NCBI GenBank assembly: GCA_027575765.1
Contig: JANBPT010000261.1
Span: forward strand, 1 to 49,928
DNA: 49,928 nucleotides
DNA from: Tieghemiomyces parasiticus
Lineage: Eukaryota > Kickxellomycota > Dimargaritomycetes > Dimargaritales > Dimargaritaceae
Reading direction: 5' to 3'
The first letter of the stretch is position 1. The number at the start of each line of letters is the position of its first letter. The position numbers and the translations under genes are program-made. Of this stretch, positions 21,893 through 31,825 are shown piece after piece. The notes below the pieces were generated by a model. That model searched no databases and was not told the DNA's origin. It was given only the letters and a program-made list of their open reading frames with translations.

Positions 21893-22626
21893 AGTGCATG
21901 TCGCGTTACCTCTCTCTTCGCAGTACCGCATGGAGTGTAGGTTGTAGTGCACGCCTCGACTTTACTCTATCAGTCTAAACGTGTGTGTCGTTTATTTCTT
22001 CTACATCATTTCATTGTTTACCTTGCTATTTATACGTGGCGGCAAATAAAACAGGCCACTCATATATGTAAAGCGTTGGGAACTATTCTACCGGGGTATT
22101 CCACAAGTCACAACTGTGCGCCATATGTCTGGAAATCAATGGTGGTTAACGATAGGATAAATCAGGAATTGGTATAGTCGGGGGACTGATTTAAAACGGG
22201 AAAGCGCTAAACGTGGTCGCGGCTCCAATAAAGCATGGGAGATGGGGCATCAGCGCAACCCCCTCCCCGTTGTCTATACTGCCGACCAGTAACCATATGC
22301 CAAGGAAAACGATTTCATAGGGACACTAATGGATTATGGCTAGCAAGTATGGTCGGAGAAGCGGTCCGGTAGGATTGCCAATCGTCGCGATTGGCAAGTG
22401 TAAATGTGGAAGGGATACCTGAGGACAAAGCCTGTAAACTTAAACAATCCTCGTCTATTGGTGGAGAATACTTGATCCAACCTGCTCAAAATCGACATAA
22501 ACCACAAACCTAAACGATAACCTGGAGGCGTAACGAAATAATAAATGACAGGAGGTTTACATCCATTCAAGAACAAGGGTTTTAATCTAATTATTAGGTT
22601 AATATATTCACAAAAAAATATCAGCA
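21893..22626. other. HCR1 3' region and tRNA upstream region
   Basis: AT-rich. AATAAA at 22045-22050 is a likely HCR1 poly(A) signal. I see no other gene before the tRNA. Confidence 0.5.
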
Positions 22627-22700
22627 GCCGCCGTGGCCTAACTGGATAAGGCATCAGACTTCTAATCTGAGGATTGCGGGTTCGATCCCCGCCGGTGGTA
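22627..22700 (+). tRNA. tRNA-Arg (UCU)
   Basis: A cloverleaf folds from the sequence. The acceptor GCCGCCG pairs with CGGTGGT, with two G-U pairs. The anticodon stem CAGA/TCTG encloses loop CTTCTAA (anticodon TCT). The T arm is GCGGG-TTCGATC-CCCGC, and the discriminator base is A. The gene is 74 bases with no intron. It decodes AGA arginine codons. Confidence 0.95.
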
Positions 22701-22711
22701 CAAAGTTCTAC

Positions 22712-22716
22712 TTTTT
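22712..22716 (+). terminator. RNA polymerase III terminator
   Basis: TTTTT twelve bases after the end of the tRNA. Confidence 0.75.
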
Positions 22717-23031
22717 ATGCAGTGTCAATGCCTAGAACCGAGTACATTTTTTTTTGTTTATTCTCTACTGCGTTTTGTGCCTCTTCACACAGCATATTAC
22801 TACGGCATCGAAATTTTTGCTATTCTAACGTTCAACACGTTAAGGCTCAACAGCGTCCTGCGTTTCATTAACTATTGCAAAGCCATCTAACATTTATCAC
22901 GGACTGCCTTGTAAGGTTATAATGGGACCCTCTACCAGTCGCGCTGAATCGTCTATTATACAGAAACCAGAACGCTTTAGCAGCGGAAGGCTGGTTAATT
23001 ACAATTAGTTAGTGGGTCAACTGGGCAGCAT
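22717..23031. other. Short intergenic region
   Basis: AT-rich, about 315 bases between the tRNA and the 3' end of the next minus-strand gene. I see nothing in it. Confidence 0.5.
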
Positions 23032-23577
23032 TTAGTTCTTCTTGGGGAACCGCTGCCGGAACCATGTCCAGGGGCGGAGGGCCCGAGCGTAGGCCAGCCA
23101 GTTCTGGGCGAGACCCCACGCGAAACCCTGCCAGAAGGGCATGAGCAGATGCTGCCAACACCGTTCCCACATCTGGCGGGCGGGGGACCATGCGCGGCCC
23201 GGTTGCAATGTACGGCCGAGCGGGTGGGCGCGGAGCTGTCGGTAGTTGACGGTGACTTGGGCACGGTGGATCTGGTACAGGGTCGGTGGGGTCCACCGGG
23301 GGTGATTGAATTTGCCCGTGGTGGTTCGATCGGTGCTATGGTCAGGGGGACCCAGCGTCGCGGTGGACCAGGCCATGAGGTCGCGTTGTAAGGCATGAAG
23401 CGGATGTTCGGCCGTCTTGTCGCGAGGCCCTAGGTGCGTCGGCGGGCCGGCGGAATGGGTGTTAGTGGTGGTGGACCTGACGGGCTGGCCGGTCGAGCCG
23501 AATTTGGGTAGGAGGGGCACGTAGTCGTTCTGGGGGCCTCCGGCGGCCGGCGGCGGCCCCGTGGTGAGGGAGGTCAT
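23032..23577 (-). CDS. Small hypothetical protein with C-terminal hydrophobic segment
   Basis: Single-exon frame of 181 residues from the ATG at 23577. An in-frame upstream extension lacks ATG. The first 70 residues are Pro/Thr/Gly-rich and probably disordered. A middle part has basic and aromatic residues. Near the C-terminus comes WQHLLMPFWQGFAWGLAQNW, a Trp-rich amphipathic-to-hydrophobic stretch, then a basic end FRQRFPKKN. That pattern, of one short hydrophobic segment near a basic C-terminus with PF..G..WG, faintly recalls small mitochondrial outer-membrane proteins such as Mim1, but I cannot establish homology. Its G+C and codon style match its neighbours. Confidence 0.6.
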   Translation of the reverse strand: MTSLTTGPPPAAGGPQNDYVPLLPKFGSTGQPVRSTTTNTHSAGPPTHLGPRDKTAEHPLHALQRDLMAWSTATLGPPDHSTDRTTTGKFNHPRWTPPTLYQIHRAQVTVNYRQLRAHPLGRTLQPGRAWSPARQMWERCWQHLLMPFWQGFAWGLAQNWLAYARALRPWTWFRQRFPKKN

Positions 23578-25131
23578 GGGGGGGGATGTAGGATATAGGA
23601 ATGGCACAAAAGGAGGGGGGGCCAAGTAGGCTGGCCGTTCAAAAGCTTCAGGTGGGTGAGCAGAAGAGGTGCGAAAATGGGTCCAAAGTAAGGCGAATGG
23701 GCTCTACGAAGTAAGGGTGTGGGGGGGGGGCCAACGCCGAAGCGGGCAGGGGATAATTAGTAGGTTAGTAGGTTCCGAAGTGATCCCCACTCCCCATCCC
23801 CATTGGCGAACCTGAGGAGACATCGACGGGCAACCCTCACGTTATGTTGTGGAGACTGAGAGCGCTGGTTGCGACACCTTGACCCGGCTGCGGCTCCATG
23901 GGGCGACGTCATGCAGTCTGTCCTTCAGATTGCGAGGTGAGCGGGGGGTTGGAGGATGTCCCCCCTTCTTGTTTCCGAGTCTTTAGGCAGTCTGTGGACT
24001 TCCGCCGCTTTAAACCATAAATACATGGCGTCCAATGAATATGCCCCCCTGCATGCATCGTATATGCAAGCATCATGCACCCAAACGGCCATCTTTAGTA
24101 TCAGCCGATATGAGGAGAGTGGGACCGGTGCTCCCGTCAGCGATAATGGCCATCACCCAATGGGGCACCGGTGCCCTGGAGAGCGAAGGTGGCCTGGGTC
24201 CGTCTATAGGAAGCCATTGATTCTTCGTCCCCCTGTCGGTCGAACTCTTGGCCATCCCCGTCGACCCCTCTCTGGGCCGCTTTCCCCTGCGGAGTCACCG
24301 TGGCCGGGGGGTGTACTGCCCAGTCTGTGGGGCAGTTTTCGGGCAGCGCCGGCGCCGTATCCCCGCGGCTGCTCTGATCCGTAAAGCCGGTTCTCGTCCA
24401 ACATGGCTCGGCCTTAAAGTGTATCAAAGCAGGCACTGGGAGTCTATTGGTGCATGTACGTGGTTTAGCACGACGTTGGAGGGGCTGCATTCCATCACGT
24501 TTCTCCCCTATCGTTTGGCCATTAGGCCGTAGCCTCGCTCTGAACAACGGACTGCCCGCTTGGCGAGGCCGGACTGATATCCATTCACCTCCTCGGCCTC
24601 GCCTAGGAGCCGGCACCGCCCCTCGTCATTCCGCGGCCCATTACCCCGAAGGCCTTGCCAGTTTCGCCCATGTCCTCTCTGCACACCTTACTATCGTACC
24701 TTCCCCAGTGGCGGTTCTCACGGGGAGAGGGTGTTACCTCGGTAGAGCACGACGCCCAGGCGAGAAACACAGGGCTTCCTTTCACCCTATGTCCCCTCTA
24801 CCTGCCTGCTCTCTCTCTCCTTTTTGTGCGGGAGTAACCCGGCCAACACCCTGGGCCTACACCGACTGCTCCCCCCCTCTCCTCCAGCCGCCACATCCTG
24901 ACTCTAGGCCTGCTTCCTGTTGCATCTTCGAACGATCGGTTGTACGGTCTGATCCCCCCCGCAAACTCCTCCTTTCCTACCTGCCTCCGGCCCCCTACGA
25001 CCCACCAACGGCCTTCTACGGCATATATACCAAACCCCCTCTATGCTCATTGCACTCGGCTCGGTGGTTCCGCACACGGATTGGCCCTTGCTAAGTTCAC
25101 CTATACTCTCCCTAACGTAGCGACCTTCCTT
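23578..25131. other. Gene-free 1.55 kb upstream of NAA35 gene
   Basis: Divergent intergenic region. 24130-24800 is G+C-rich with long overlapping frames on both strands and no recognisable domain. The last 200 bases are pyrimidine-rich and probably form the NAA35/MAK10 promoter and leader. Confidence 0.45.
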
Positions 25132-28100
25132 ATGACCGCCCACCCGCCCGTACGGCAAAACATGGAATCCGCCATGAGCAATGGCCACGGGCCTGACCAT
25201 GCTTCAGCCAAAGGCGGTAGCAACGAAAGTAACGACGACGGCTGGACCGATATCTTGCCCCTCCTCGCCTCGGCCGCGCAAGGTAAGCATCCTGTGGGCC
25301 AAGTTGTAAATTCCCAGGTTCTGGACCGTCCGGGGCTTGTGTAGTTTAACCAGGCGGAGACGGCCGATAAAGGCAGCACCGAGTCTCAAGGGCCCTGGAA
25401 ACGAGACAGCCACGAGCACTCCCTGTCGCCCACACATCACTATCGCTCATTTCTCCAGCGCCGCTAACTGTTGGCCCCTTCGCTCTCTGCCACAAACTCC
25501 CCACCTTAATTACTTATCCCCCTCCCCCCCAAAAAAAAACTAGAGCTCAAAACCGGGGAGCTGCTGCGGGCCCCTCATTTTGAACTGGTCGACTGCATGA
25601 GCGTCCTCGAAATTATGGACCCCAAGATGGACGCTGGTCTGCACTTGGTGCAGCAGAACCCGGCTCCAGAATTCGATCCCGAGGCCCCGCGCACCCCGGC
25701 CGAGGTTCTCTGGATCATGGACCAGTTTTCAGTTTGCGAGGTAGGTGCTTGTAAGCCCAGGTGGGTCACTACCCTTGTCCCCCGCGACAGGTTGATTGCT
25801 CCTCCCTTGCCCGCCCGTCCGCTGACAGTCCCACACTCCCCCGTGACGACGCTCGCCCTTAAGCTTGTCGACCATACCAACTAAACCTGATCTTGCCACG
25901 CTGCCTTCCCCCCCCAACTGCCGTGGGCCTAGATGACCTGGCAGTCCGGCCACTCGGACATTCAAACGCTGCACACCTGCCGTTATCTCCCGCACCTAGT
26001 GTACCTCGCGGAAAGCGCGGTCGATCGGTATCGCGACGAACGGTTCTGGACCTTTACCCTCTACACCTACCTCCTGGCGGTGCTCCATGGCGCCCATCTG
26101 GTCTGGACCGAAATGCGCAAGGGGCACCTCTATGAAGACGAAGATTTTACCACTGCCACCCACGGCCAGCCTTTCCCGCAACACCTCACCGTCAGCCAGA
26201 GCCGACGTCTGTTGGTGGGCGCCATCGAGGGGGTCAAGGCCCGCCTCGCCGCCCTGGCAGCCACACCCGCCCCGGCTCCAAACGGTGCTCCTTCCGGGGC
26301 AACCGCGGCCCCGCCCAGGAAGCCGACCGACCGCCGCGTCCTGTTGGCAGTTCTCAACCGGCTCGAGATCCGTCTACTATGGCTTCGCATCCTCCAGCTG
26401 CACCCGTACACGCCCGAGGCGTGCGCCAATGTCGAGTGTCTGGTGGATACTTACTTCACACACCGCCGGTCGGATAACCGGGTCGAACGGACCGCCCAGG
26501 CTGTGGGGTGCCCTGTGCAGGGGGTCTTCGACCCTAACGCTGGGCTCAAACTTATTGAGCAGACGCCCCCACGGGCTATCCGCCTGCTGACCGTGACGGA
26601 GGCCGGTGGAGCCATGGACCAACTGTTGACGGGACTACAGCGACTCCTGCAGATCCGCAATTTTGACTCGAGCATGTCCTTGGTCACTTTTTTGGCTCTG
26701 TTTCACGACGGCGCTCGCGCGCCCGCCCCGTTCGTACGCTCCCTCATCATGACGCTGCTGGACGTCCACGGTACCGTGTTTGAGCACCGGTCGCACCACC
26801 AGCTCATCGCCGATCGGGTCCGCGAGTTTTGCTGTCCGCCCCGCCAGTTTCTCCCACCCGACGCCGAGACGGCCCCTTGTCTCGCAACCCCGTCCAACCA
26901 GGACCGTACGGCGCCCGTCACGCGACCCGATACCCTCGCCACGCAGTTCATCAAACACACCACCGGGGCCTACCTGTCCTACCTCAAGGTGTTCTCGCAG
27001 AACCTGGCCCGCCAACGCCGCCTCCAACGCCGGTTGCTGACCGACTGGGATACCATCTACGTTCAAACCTTGGAACTGGAACGTCAGAACGCTGAGATTA
27101 ACCGCGCCCTCACCCGTGCTACCGACCGCCACATCCCGCAGGAGTATGGCTACTTTTCGGCGTGGGCCATGGACGTCAAATTGACCGTCATGATCCGGTT
27201 CGTGCTTAGTGGCGTGGCCCTCGATATTTACAAACCTGGCGAGCTCATCATCATTTACTGGTACGCCGATTACCTCCAGAGTGTCCGAATCTCCCATATC
27301 CAGAGCGTCCGTGACAGCATCACCCGAATCGCCGAGGCCTCTGACTACGACGGTAAGTTATCTATGTATTGCTTATATGGCCGCCTGATTTTCTTCTGGA
27401 TTACCCACTGGATTGGCCGTTAGAGGATATGTTGAAGAATATGTATGGGTTCTAGGGCGGTGGTTTTGGTTGACCAATTACCCTAACCTCTGTACCGACT
27501 TGCGGTGTGCTTAACCCTCCTCCCCCGCTTCTATATCCACTTCTTGTCATGGTCCATTGTACTAGGTATCGACCGAGCGGCCTTTGAGCGTACCATCCAT
27601 CTCCTCCGCTCAATGCGGGGCCGTCTCTGCGTAGAACAGGAGCTGTGCCGTGGTCTGGTCATGGTAAGTTGAATTCCTACGCAACACCTCATCATGGCAT
27701 GCCTCCTTCCCTCCCTCCTCTCTCGTGACCCATTCTTGTGAGGAGAAACCGTTAGCTTCAAACTCTCCTTGCCCTTCGGTTTCTACCGCAATACCTAACC
27801 AACTCACCATTCATCTCACTTCACTGCCCATCCCACTTACATTTCAAGGTCCTTGCGGCCCTAGCCCGACTTGGCCAGCACGACCGGTGGGATTTTGGCC
27901 TCAGCGACGTCAAGGCATACTTTGACACACGGTTCCGAGTGTTTCTAGGAGTGAGTATTCCGACCCTGCTGGACCATACCCAATGGACCCAGGTCGGCCA
28001 GTACTTTGCCGATAGCCCCCCCGAGCCCCTGCTAGAACGGGCCGAGGATCACTTTTCCGAGTGCCTGCGACAACTGGACGACCTGGCTTATAATCCGGCC

Positions 28101-28316
28101 GACTTCCGCGGGTACCGGTTCTGTATTGACACATCGTTGCAACGGTACCTGGCCGATGTCCGACGGACCGCCGTGCTTAACCGCCAGACGGTGAGTTGGC
28201 TACAGGACCGTCTCGAGAACGACCCGGTCAGCCTTCGTGCCGGCCGTCGGCTGGTTAAATGTAGTAGCCTGACCTACAGTCCAGCGTTTGTCGTGTTTCG
28301 ACCCCCAGAATCCTGA
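25132..28316 (+). CDS. MAK10: NatC N-acetyltransferase auxiliary subunit NAA35 (Mak10)
   Basis: Exons 25132-25282, 25544-25740, 25933-27352, 27566-27663 and 27849-28316 join in frame to 777 residues, slightly above the usual length of about 730. The family signature is plain: GWTDILPLLASAAQELKTGELL, then MSVLEIMDPKMDAG (about 70-82), then helical repeats such as WTFTLYTYLLAVLHGAHLVW and FIKHTTGAYLSYLKVFSQN. It ends CSSLTYSPAFVVFRPPE. NAA35 is the scaffold that anchors the catalytic subunit NAA30 and NAA38 to the ribosome, for acetylation of Met-Leu, Met-Ile, Met-Phe and similar N-termini. A Pro/Ala-rich insert lies near residues 220-240. Intron 2 uses GTAGGT. The GTGAGT at 28191 lies inside an open conserved frame, so I did not splice it. 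Confidence 0.94.
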
Positions 28317-29185
28317 GAACGATGAGGTCAAGTTCCAAAGCGGGATGGGGGGGGGGGTCCGGTCGATCAATCGGTGGACATGCTGAGGTTATAACAATAA
28401 TCATAAGTGAGGTGGTCGGAGAATACTCCTGAGGTTTTCCTCTATAGGTATCTTTCTGCGTATTATTGTTAGTACTGCGCTTCTACTACTTGGCTTCTGC
28501 ATTTTCGATCATTAAACATCGTAATATTGATTTATGCCTAGAGTTGACCGTGGTCTCTGACATTTAGAGTAGCGGTGGGTGGTGGAGATCGAGTTAGCAC
28601 CTCGGCCCCTAACGCCCGTTAAACTCGGGTGTATAACTCACGAACCGAATAATAATAATACTAATAATTCCGTCTCGTTCGGCTCATAACTGATGGATGC
28701 AAATGCGTTTTCTGAGCACCGGTGGTGTGTGTGTGTGTGTGAGTAAGGCACCCTACATTAGTATAACATGGGTCTGTGAGGTCTGTCCGTGCTTTTCTAG
28801 TATTTCTGCCCTCCTCTGCTCGTTGAGCCTTCTAGGCATATTTTCCCACCGTGGTATGATTTTCCAGCCTAGCTTTAGTCTATCCATCCACTAGTTCCCC
28901 CAACGGGGGGAGAGGAGAGGTGGAGCACAGGGCGAAACCAGAGCAGAGAGAGAGAGAAAGGGTGGCGGCTGGCTGGCTGGCTAGACTGGGCTTGTGACGC
29001 CTTCGAGATCAATGGCATACGCAGACAACTTGAATCTCGAGATTCACAGCCTCACTTGCGTTTACATCCACATTTTAATTCTTACTCTCTAGCTTCATCT
29101 CTGTTTTGCTTGTATCCCAGGACCACCCTTCGTCCCCCCCCGCACCTTCCTCGCCACTACACCACCACTACCCCGTCACCCCACC
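28317..29185. other. Intergenic region NAA35 / QCR10
   Basis: Holds the NAA35 3' UTR and the QCR10 promoter. It has small tandem tracts: (GT)n at 28724-28741, AAT repeats near 28650, GAGA near 28944 and GGCT repeats near 28968. I see no further gene. Confidence 0.55.
28724..28741 (+). repeat. (GT)n microsatellite
   Basis: Nine GT units by eye, intergenic. Confidence 0.85.
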
Positions 29186-29837
29186 ATGTTCGCCCCCCGC
29201 GTCGCTATGCAGGCCGCCCCCCATGTGGGTCACCTCTCGCAGGCCGCCCTGAAGGCCAGGTGAGTTGAAAAGTCATGTCTTGTTCACTGGATCTGCGTTC
29301 AGTCCGATTTACCTGACCCTTGTCCGAATGCAACTTAAGTTTGAGTTCTTTGGGTAGGCATCGAGGGTAGAGCCGATAGGAGGGGGCAACGGTGGGATGG
29401 CCCTTTGGTAGCTCTGCCCTACCCCCCCTACCTAACCCTTTCTCGTGCCGGCTTTAACTTGAGTAACCAGAGTGACTAGCTCTGTAAGGTGTTATGAGGA
29501 GAGGGGACCACTCAGTCACACAATCCTTTCACTCCAACGACCTTTTCGCTCTCGAGGCCCTACCATGGTATACTAACACGCCCTCTTTGTGCCTTTGGCG
29601 ACTTAACGCTTCGTTCTCTATCTCACTCTCTCCCTCTCGCGCGCGTCGACTATCACCATTTTCTCTACCCAATTGGCCACACCGTACAGTGCCTCGTCCC
29701 TGATTGTCTGGGGCGCCACTGGTATCGTTGGCGGACTCTTTTTCCTCGAAAAGGTGCCTTTCATCCGCCAGGACGTCTTTGCTAACCTCCCTCTGGTCGG
29801 CCGTCTCTACGTCACCCCCACTGAGGAGAGCAGCTAA
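29186..29837 (+). CDS. QCR10: Cytochrome bc1 complex subunit 10 (QCR10 family)
   Basis: Exons 29186-29259 and 29690-29837 are joined by a 430-base GTGAGT...CAG intron and give 73 residues. The short N-terminus is followed by a single membrane segment (SSLIVWGATGIVGGLFFLE). The family's C-terminal pattern follows: P.I..DVFANLPLVGRLYV, then a charged tail. In fungi QCR10 is a small single-TM subunit at the edge of complex III in the mitochondrial inner membrane. The size and the W-G...G...FF...P...DV..PL.G order fit it better than other small respiratory subunits. The intron is large relative to the coding part and could carry regulatory signals. The gene converges on the lipase gene. Confidence 0.85.
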
Positions 29838-30225
29838 ACTGCGTCGCCCCTAACCCCTCCCACACACACAAGTGCATAGGCCCCCCCGCTATTCAGGGCG
29901 TCTTTAGACTTAACCATATAAAATGTCGATTTGAACCACATTTTGAATGTTACAGAAGGGGGGACACAATATTTAATTGGAATTGGAAAAATCTGGGCAA
30001 CGGAGATGAGGAGGGAGGGAGGGGGGGAAACATTTCAGTGGATACATTTACAAACGGGTACAAGTGCGCTGGGGCCGTGGTGTAATTGATAAAAAGAATG
30101 GGCAGTTGTTATTACAAGGTATAGGTGGGAAAGGGTATGGTGTGTTGGTACAATTTAAAAAAAAATAGCGGAGTCGAGAGGTGGAAAAGAAGGGAGGGGT
30201 ATAACACGACGCACCACGGGTCGTC
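29838..30225. other. Convergent gap QCR10 / lipase
   Basis: 388 bases shared by two 3' ends, AT-rich with A and G homopolymers. No exon seen. Confidence 0.55.
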
Positions 30226-31737
30226 TTAGTGGCCCTCGTCGTGCAAGTGGGTACACATGCGCAGGTAAAAATCGATTGCGTCAAACTCCTGGGCCTTGCG
30301 GGTTTGGTGTTCGGCCTCGGCGGCGAGGTCGGCGGTATGGGCGGCGAACGAGGGCCGCTCCGTCTCCTGCTTGAGGTACTTGGCCATATCAGCCACCTGG
30401 GCGGAGGACGCCGGGGTGGGCGACTTGGTGGAGTAGTACTTAAGGATGGACCCCATCTGGGAATACAGGGTGGACACGATGTAGCTCGAATTGATCCACG
30501 ACTTGAGCTCAGACAACTTCATCGGGTTGGTTACGTCGTAGTGATCCGCGCTAACGGTCCCAAGGTACTTCCCCCACCGCGCACTGTGCAGGCTGACCAG
30601 GCCGTCGTTAGGCCCCTCCCGCTTCTTGATGATCTCATAGGCTAGTCGCAGTGACGACCACGTGTGGATTCGTGGGTTATAGGACGCCCCGTATGAGTAG
30701 TAGGCCGTGTCCGGGTCGTTAGGCGTCGACGGGTTGAAGAATTGGTTGCAAAACTCGGTCGTCAGATTGGAGTAGGCCGGCGTGTCCAGTAGAGCCGCGA
30801 TGCGCTGGTACATCAGCTGCCAGACCTTTACTGGGTGGGTCAGCAGGTAACTGCTGGACAACAGGGCCTCGAATCGATCCTGCGCACTGCCGCCGTGCGG
30901 GCCGTCCGCCGACTGGTCGGCACCACTGAGTGGCTGCTCGTCGCGATGGTACTGGCGGTACCACTCCTCCTCAGGGTCGTAGGCCCCCGTGCGGCGGTGG
31001 GAGGCGATAGTGCCAACGCCAAACACGTCGCGACACCAGTCCATGAAAGGACTGCCCCGGTGCGGGGTGCACACGGTGGACAGCGAACTCACCTGGTACT
31101 CGGTGGGCCGAATGTGGCTGATGAGGTACCGTCCGTCTAGGCCGCCCATGGAGTGACCAATGAGGTTGACCTGCTGACCTGTGTGCCACCCGCGCAGCTG
31201 TGTGTCCAGCTGGTCAGCCCGCTGGGCGATACTGCCTGCACTGGGCACCCGGGCCACGTTCACTTGGGCACCAATGTCCGTCATGGCCTCCGTGATGCCT
31301 CGCCAATAGTGGATGCGGAGGTACGGGAGGGAGGCTGGGCCCAGGGTATCGAAACCAAACAGGCCGTGGCAGAGCACTACGGGCTGGCGCGGCGCCTTGT
31401 ACACGGGCCGTAGCGGGTGGCGGGCGGGGTCTGGCCCGTGGTGGCCGCTGGGACGGAGGTGGTGGTGGGCCTCGGCCCCGGTGCCCACGGACTCGGCGCC
31501 GCGAGGGGAAGAAGACCCGGCTGTCCCTAGGCTGGTGGCCAGAACGGAAGCCCGAGACGCTACGTTGCTGGAGTGAACCGCCGGATGCGACGGCGGCCGC
31601 CGCCGTACGTGCTTAGGCATGGCCCGACGTGTCCAACCAGTGGGCCAGTGGACGTGGGAGGCGAGGTACTGGGTCGAGGTAACCACAGTCTCGGAGAGTG
31701 ACTTGAGGGCGGACAGCCCCTGTAAATTGAGGTACAT
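30226..31737 (-). CDS. Triacylglycerol lipase-family alpha/beta hydrolase
   Basis: Single exon of 503 residues from the ATG at 31737. A disordered basic N-terminal part (about 30-110) precedes the hydrolase fold. PVVLCHGLFGFD (119-130) forms the oxyanion region. The nucleophile elbow is GHSMGG with Ser196. TPHRGSPFMDW follows at 224-234. Asp378 in GPNDGLV and His399 in ADHYDV complete the likely triad. These features match a fungal lipase group that splits acylglycerols. No signal peptide is seen, so it is probably intracellular. The frame stays open upstream through IPDIRLSLYSHLIADGRKSKSFD and an in-frame (AT)n tract, but without ATG or a splice acceptor, so I keep this start. Confidence 0.92.
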   Translation of the reverse strand: MYLNLQGLSALKSLSETVVTSTQYLASHVHWPTGWTRRAMPKHVRRRPPSHPAVHSSNVASRASVLATSLGTAGSSSPRGAESVGTGAEAHHHLRPSGHHGPDPARHPLRPVYKAPRQPVVLCHGLFGFDTLGPASLPYLRIHYWRGITEAMTDIGAQVNVARVPSAGSIAQRADQLDTQLRGWHTGQQVNLIGHSMGGLDGRYLISHIRPTEYQVSSLSTVCTPHRGSPFMDWCRDVFGVGTIASHRRTGAYDPEEEWYRQYHRDEQPLSGADQSADGPHGGSAQDRFEALLSSSYLLTHPVKVWQLMYQRIAALLDTPAYSNLTTEFCNQFFNPSTPNDPDTAYYSYGASYNPRIHTWSSLRLAYEIIKKREGPNDGLVSLHSARWGKYLGTVSADHYDVTNPMKLSELKSWINSSYIVSTLYSQMGSILKYYSTKSPTPASSAQVADMAKYLKQETERPSFAAHTADLAAEAEHQTRKAQEFDAIDFYLRMCTHLHDEGH

Positions 31738-31804
31738 GTCAAAGGATTTGGACTTGCGGCCGTCAGCGATAAGGTGGGAGTAAAGGGACAGGCGAATGTC
31801 CGGG

Positions 31805-31825
31805 ATATATATATATATATATATA
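31805..31825 (-). promoter_or_regulatory. (AT)n tract, possible TATA element of the lipase gene
   Basis: 21-base alternating AT run 68 bases upstream of the lipase start codon. It is the only TATA-like sequence near the gene and is also a length-variable microsatellite. Confidence 0.4.

Noticed and set aside
23578..23625. 16-codon extension of the small Trp-rich protein
   Set aside because: It starts with TTG; the ATG at 23577 is the first real start codon.
24137..24616. 159-codon minus-strand frame
   Set aside because: It overlaps equally long frames on the other strand in a G+C-rich island and shows no recognisable protein features.
28191..28316. Possible extra intron near the end of the NAA35 gene (GTGAGT at 28191)
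   Set aside because: The frame runs open to a stop and matches the family's conserved C-terminal end without splicing.
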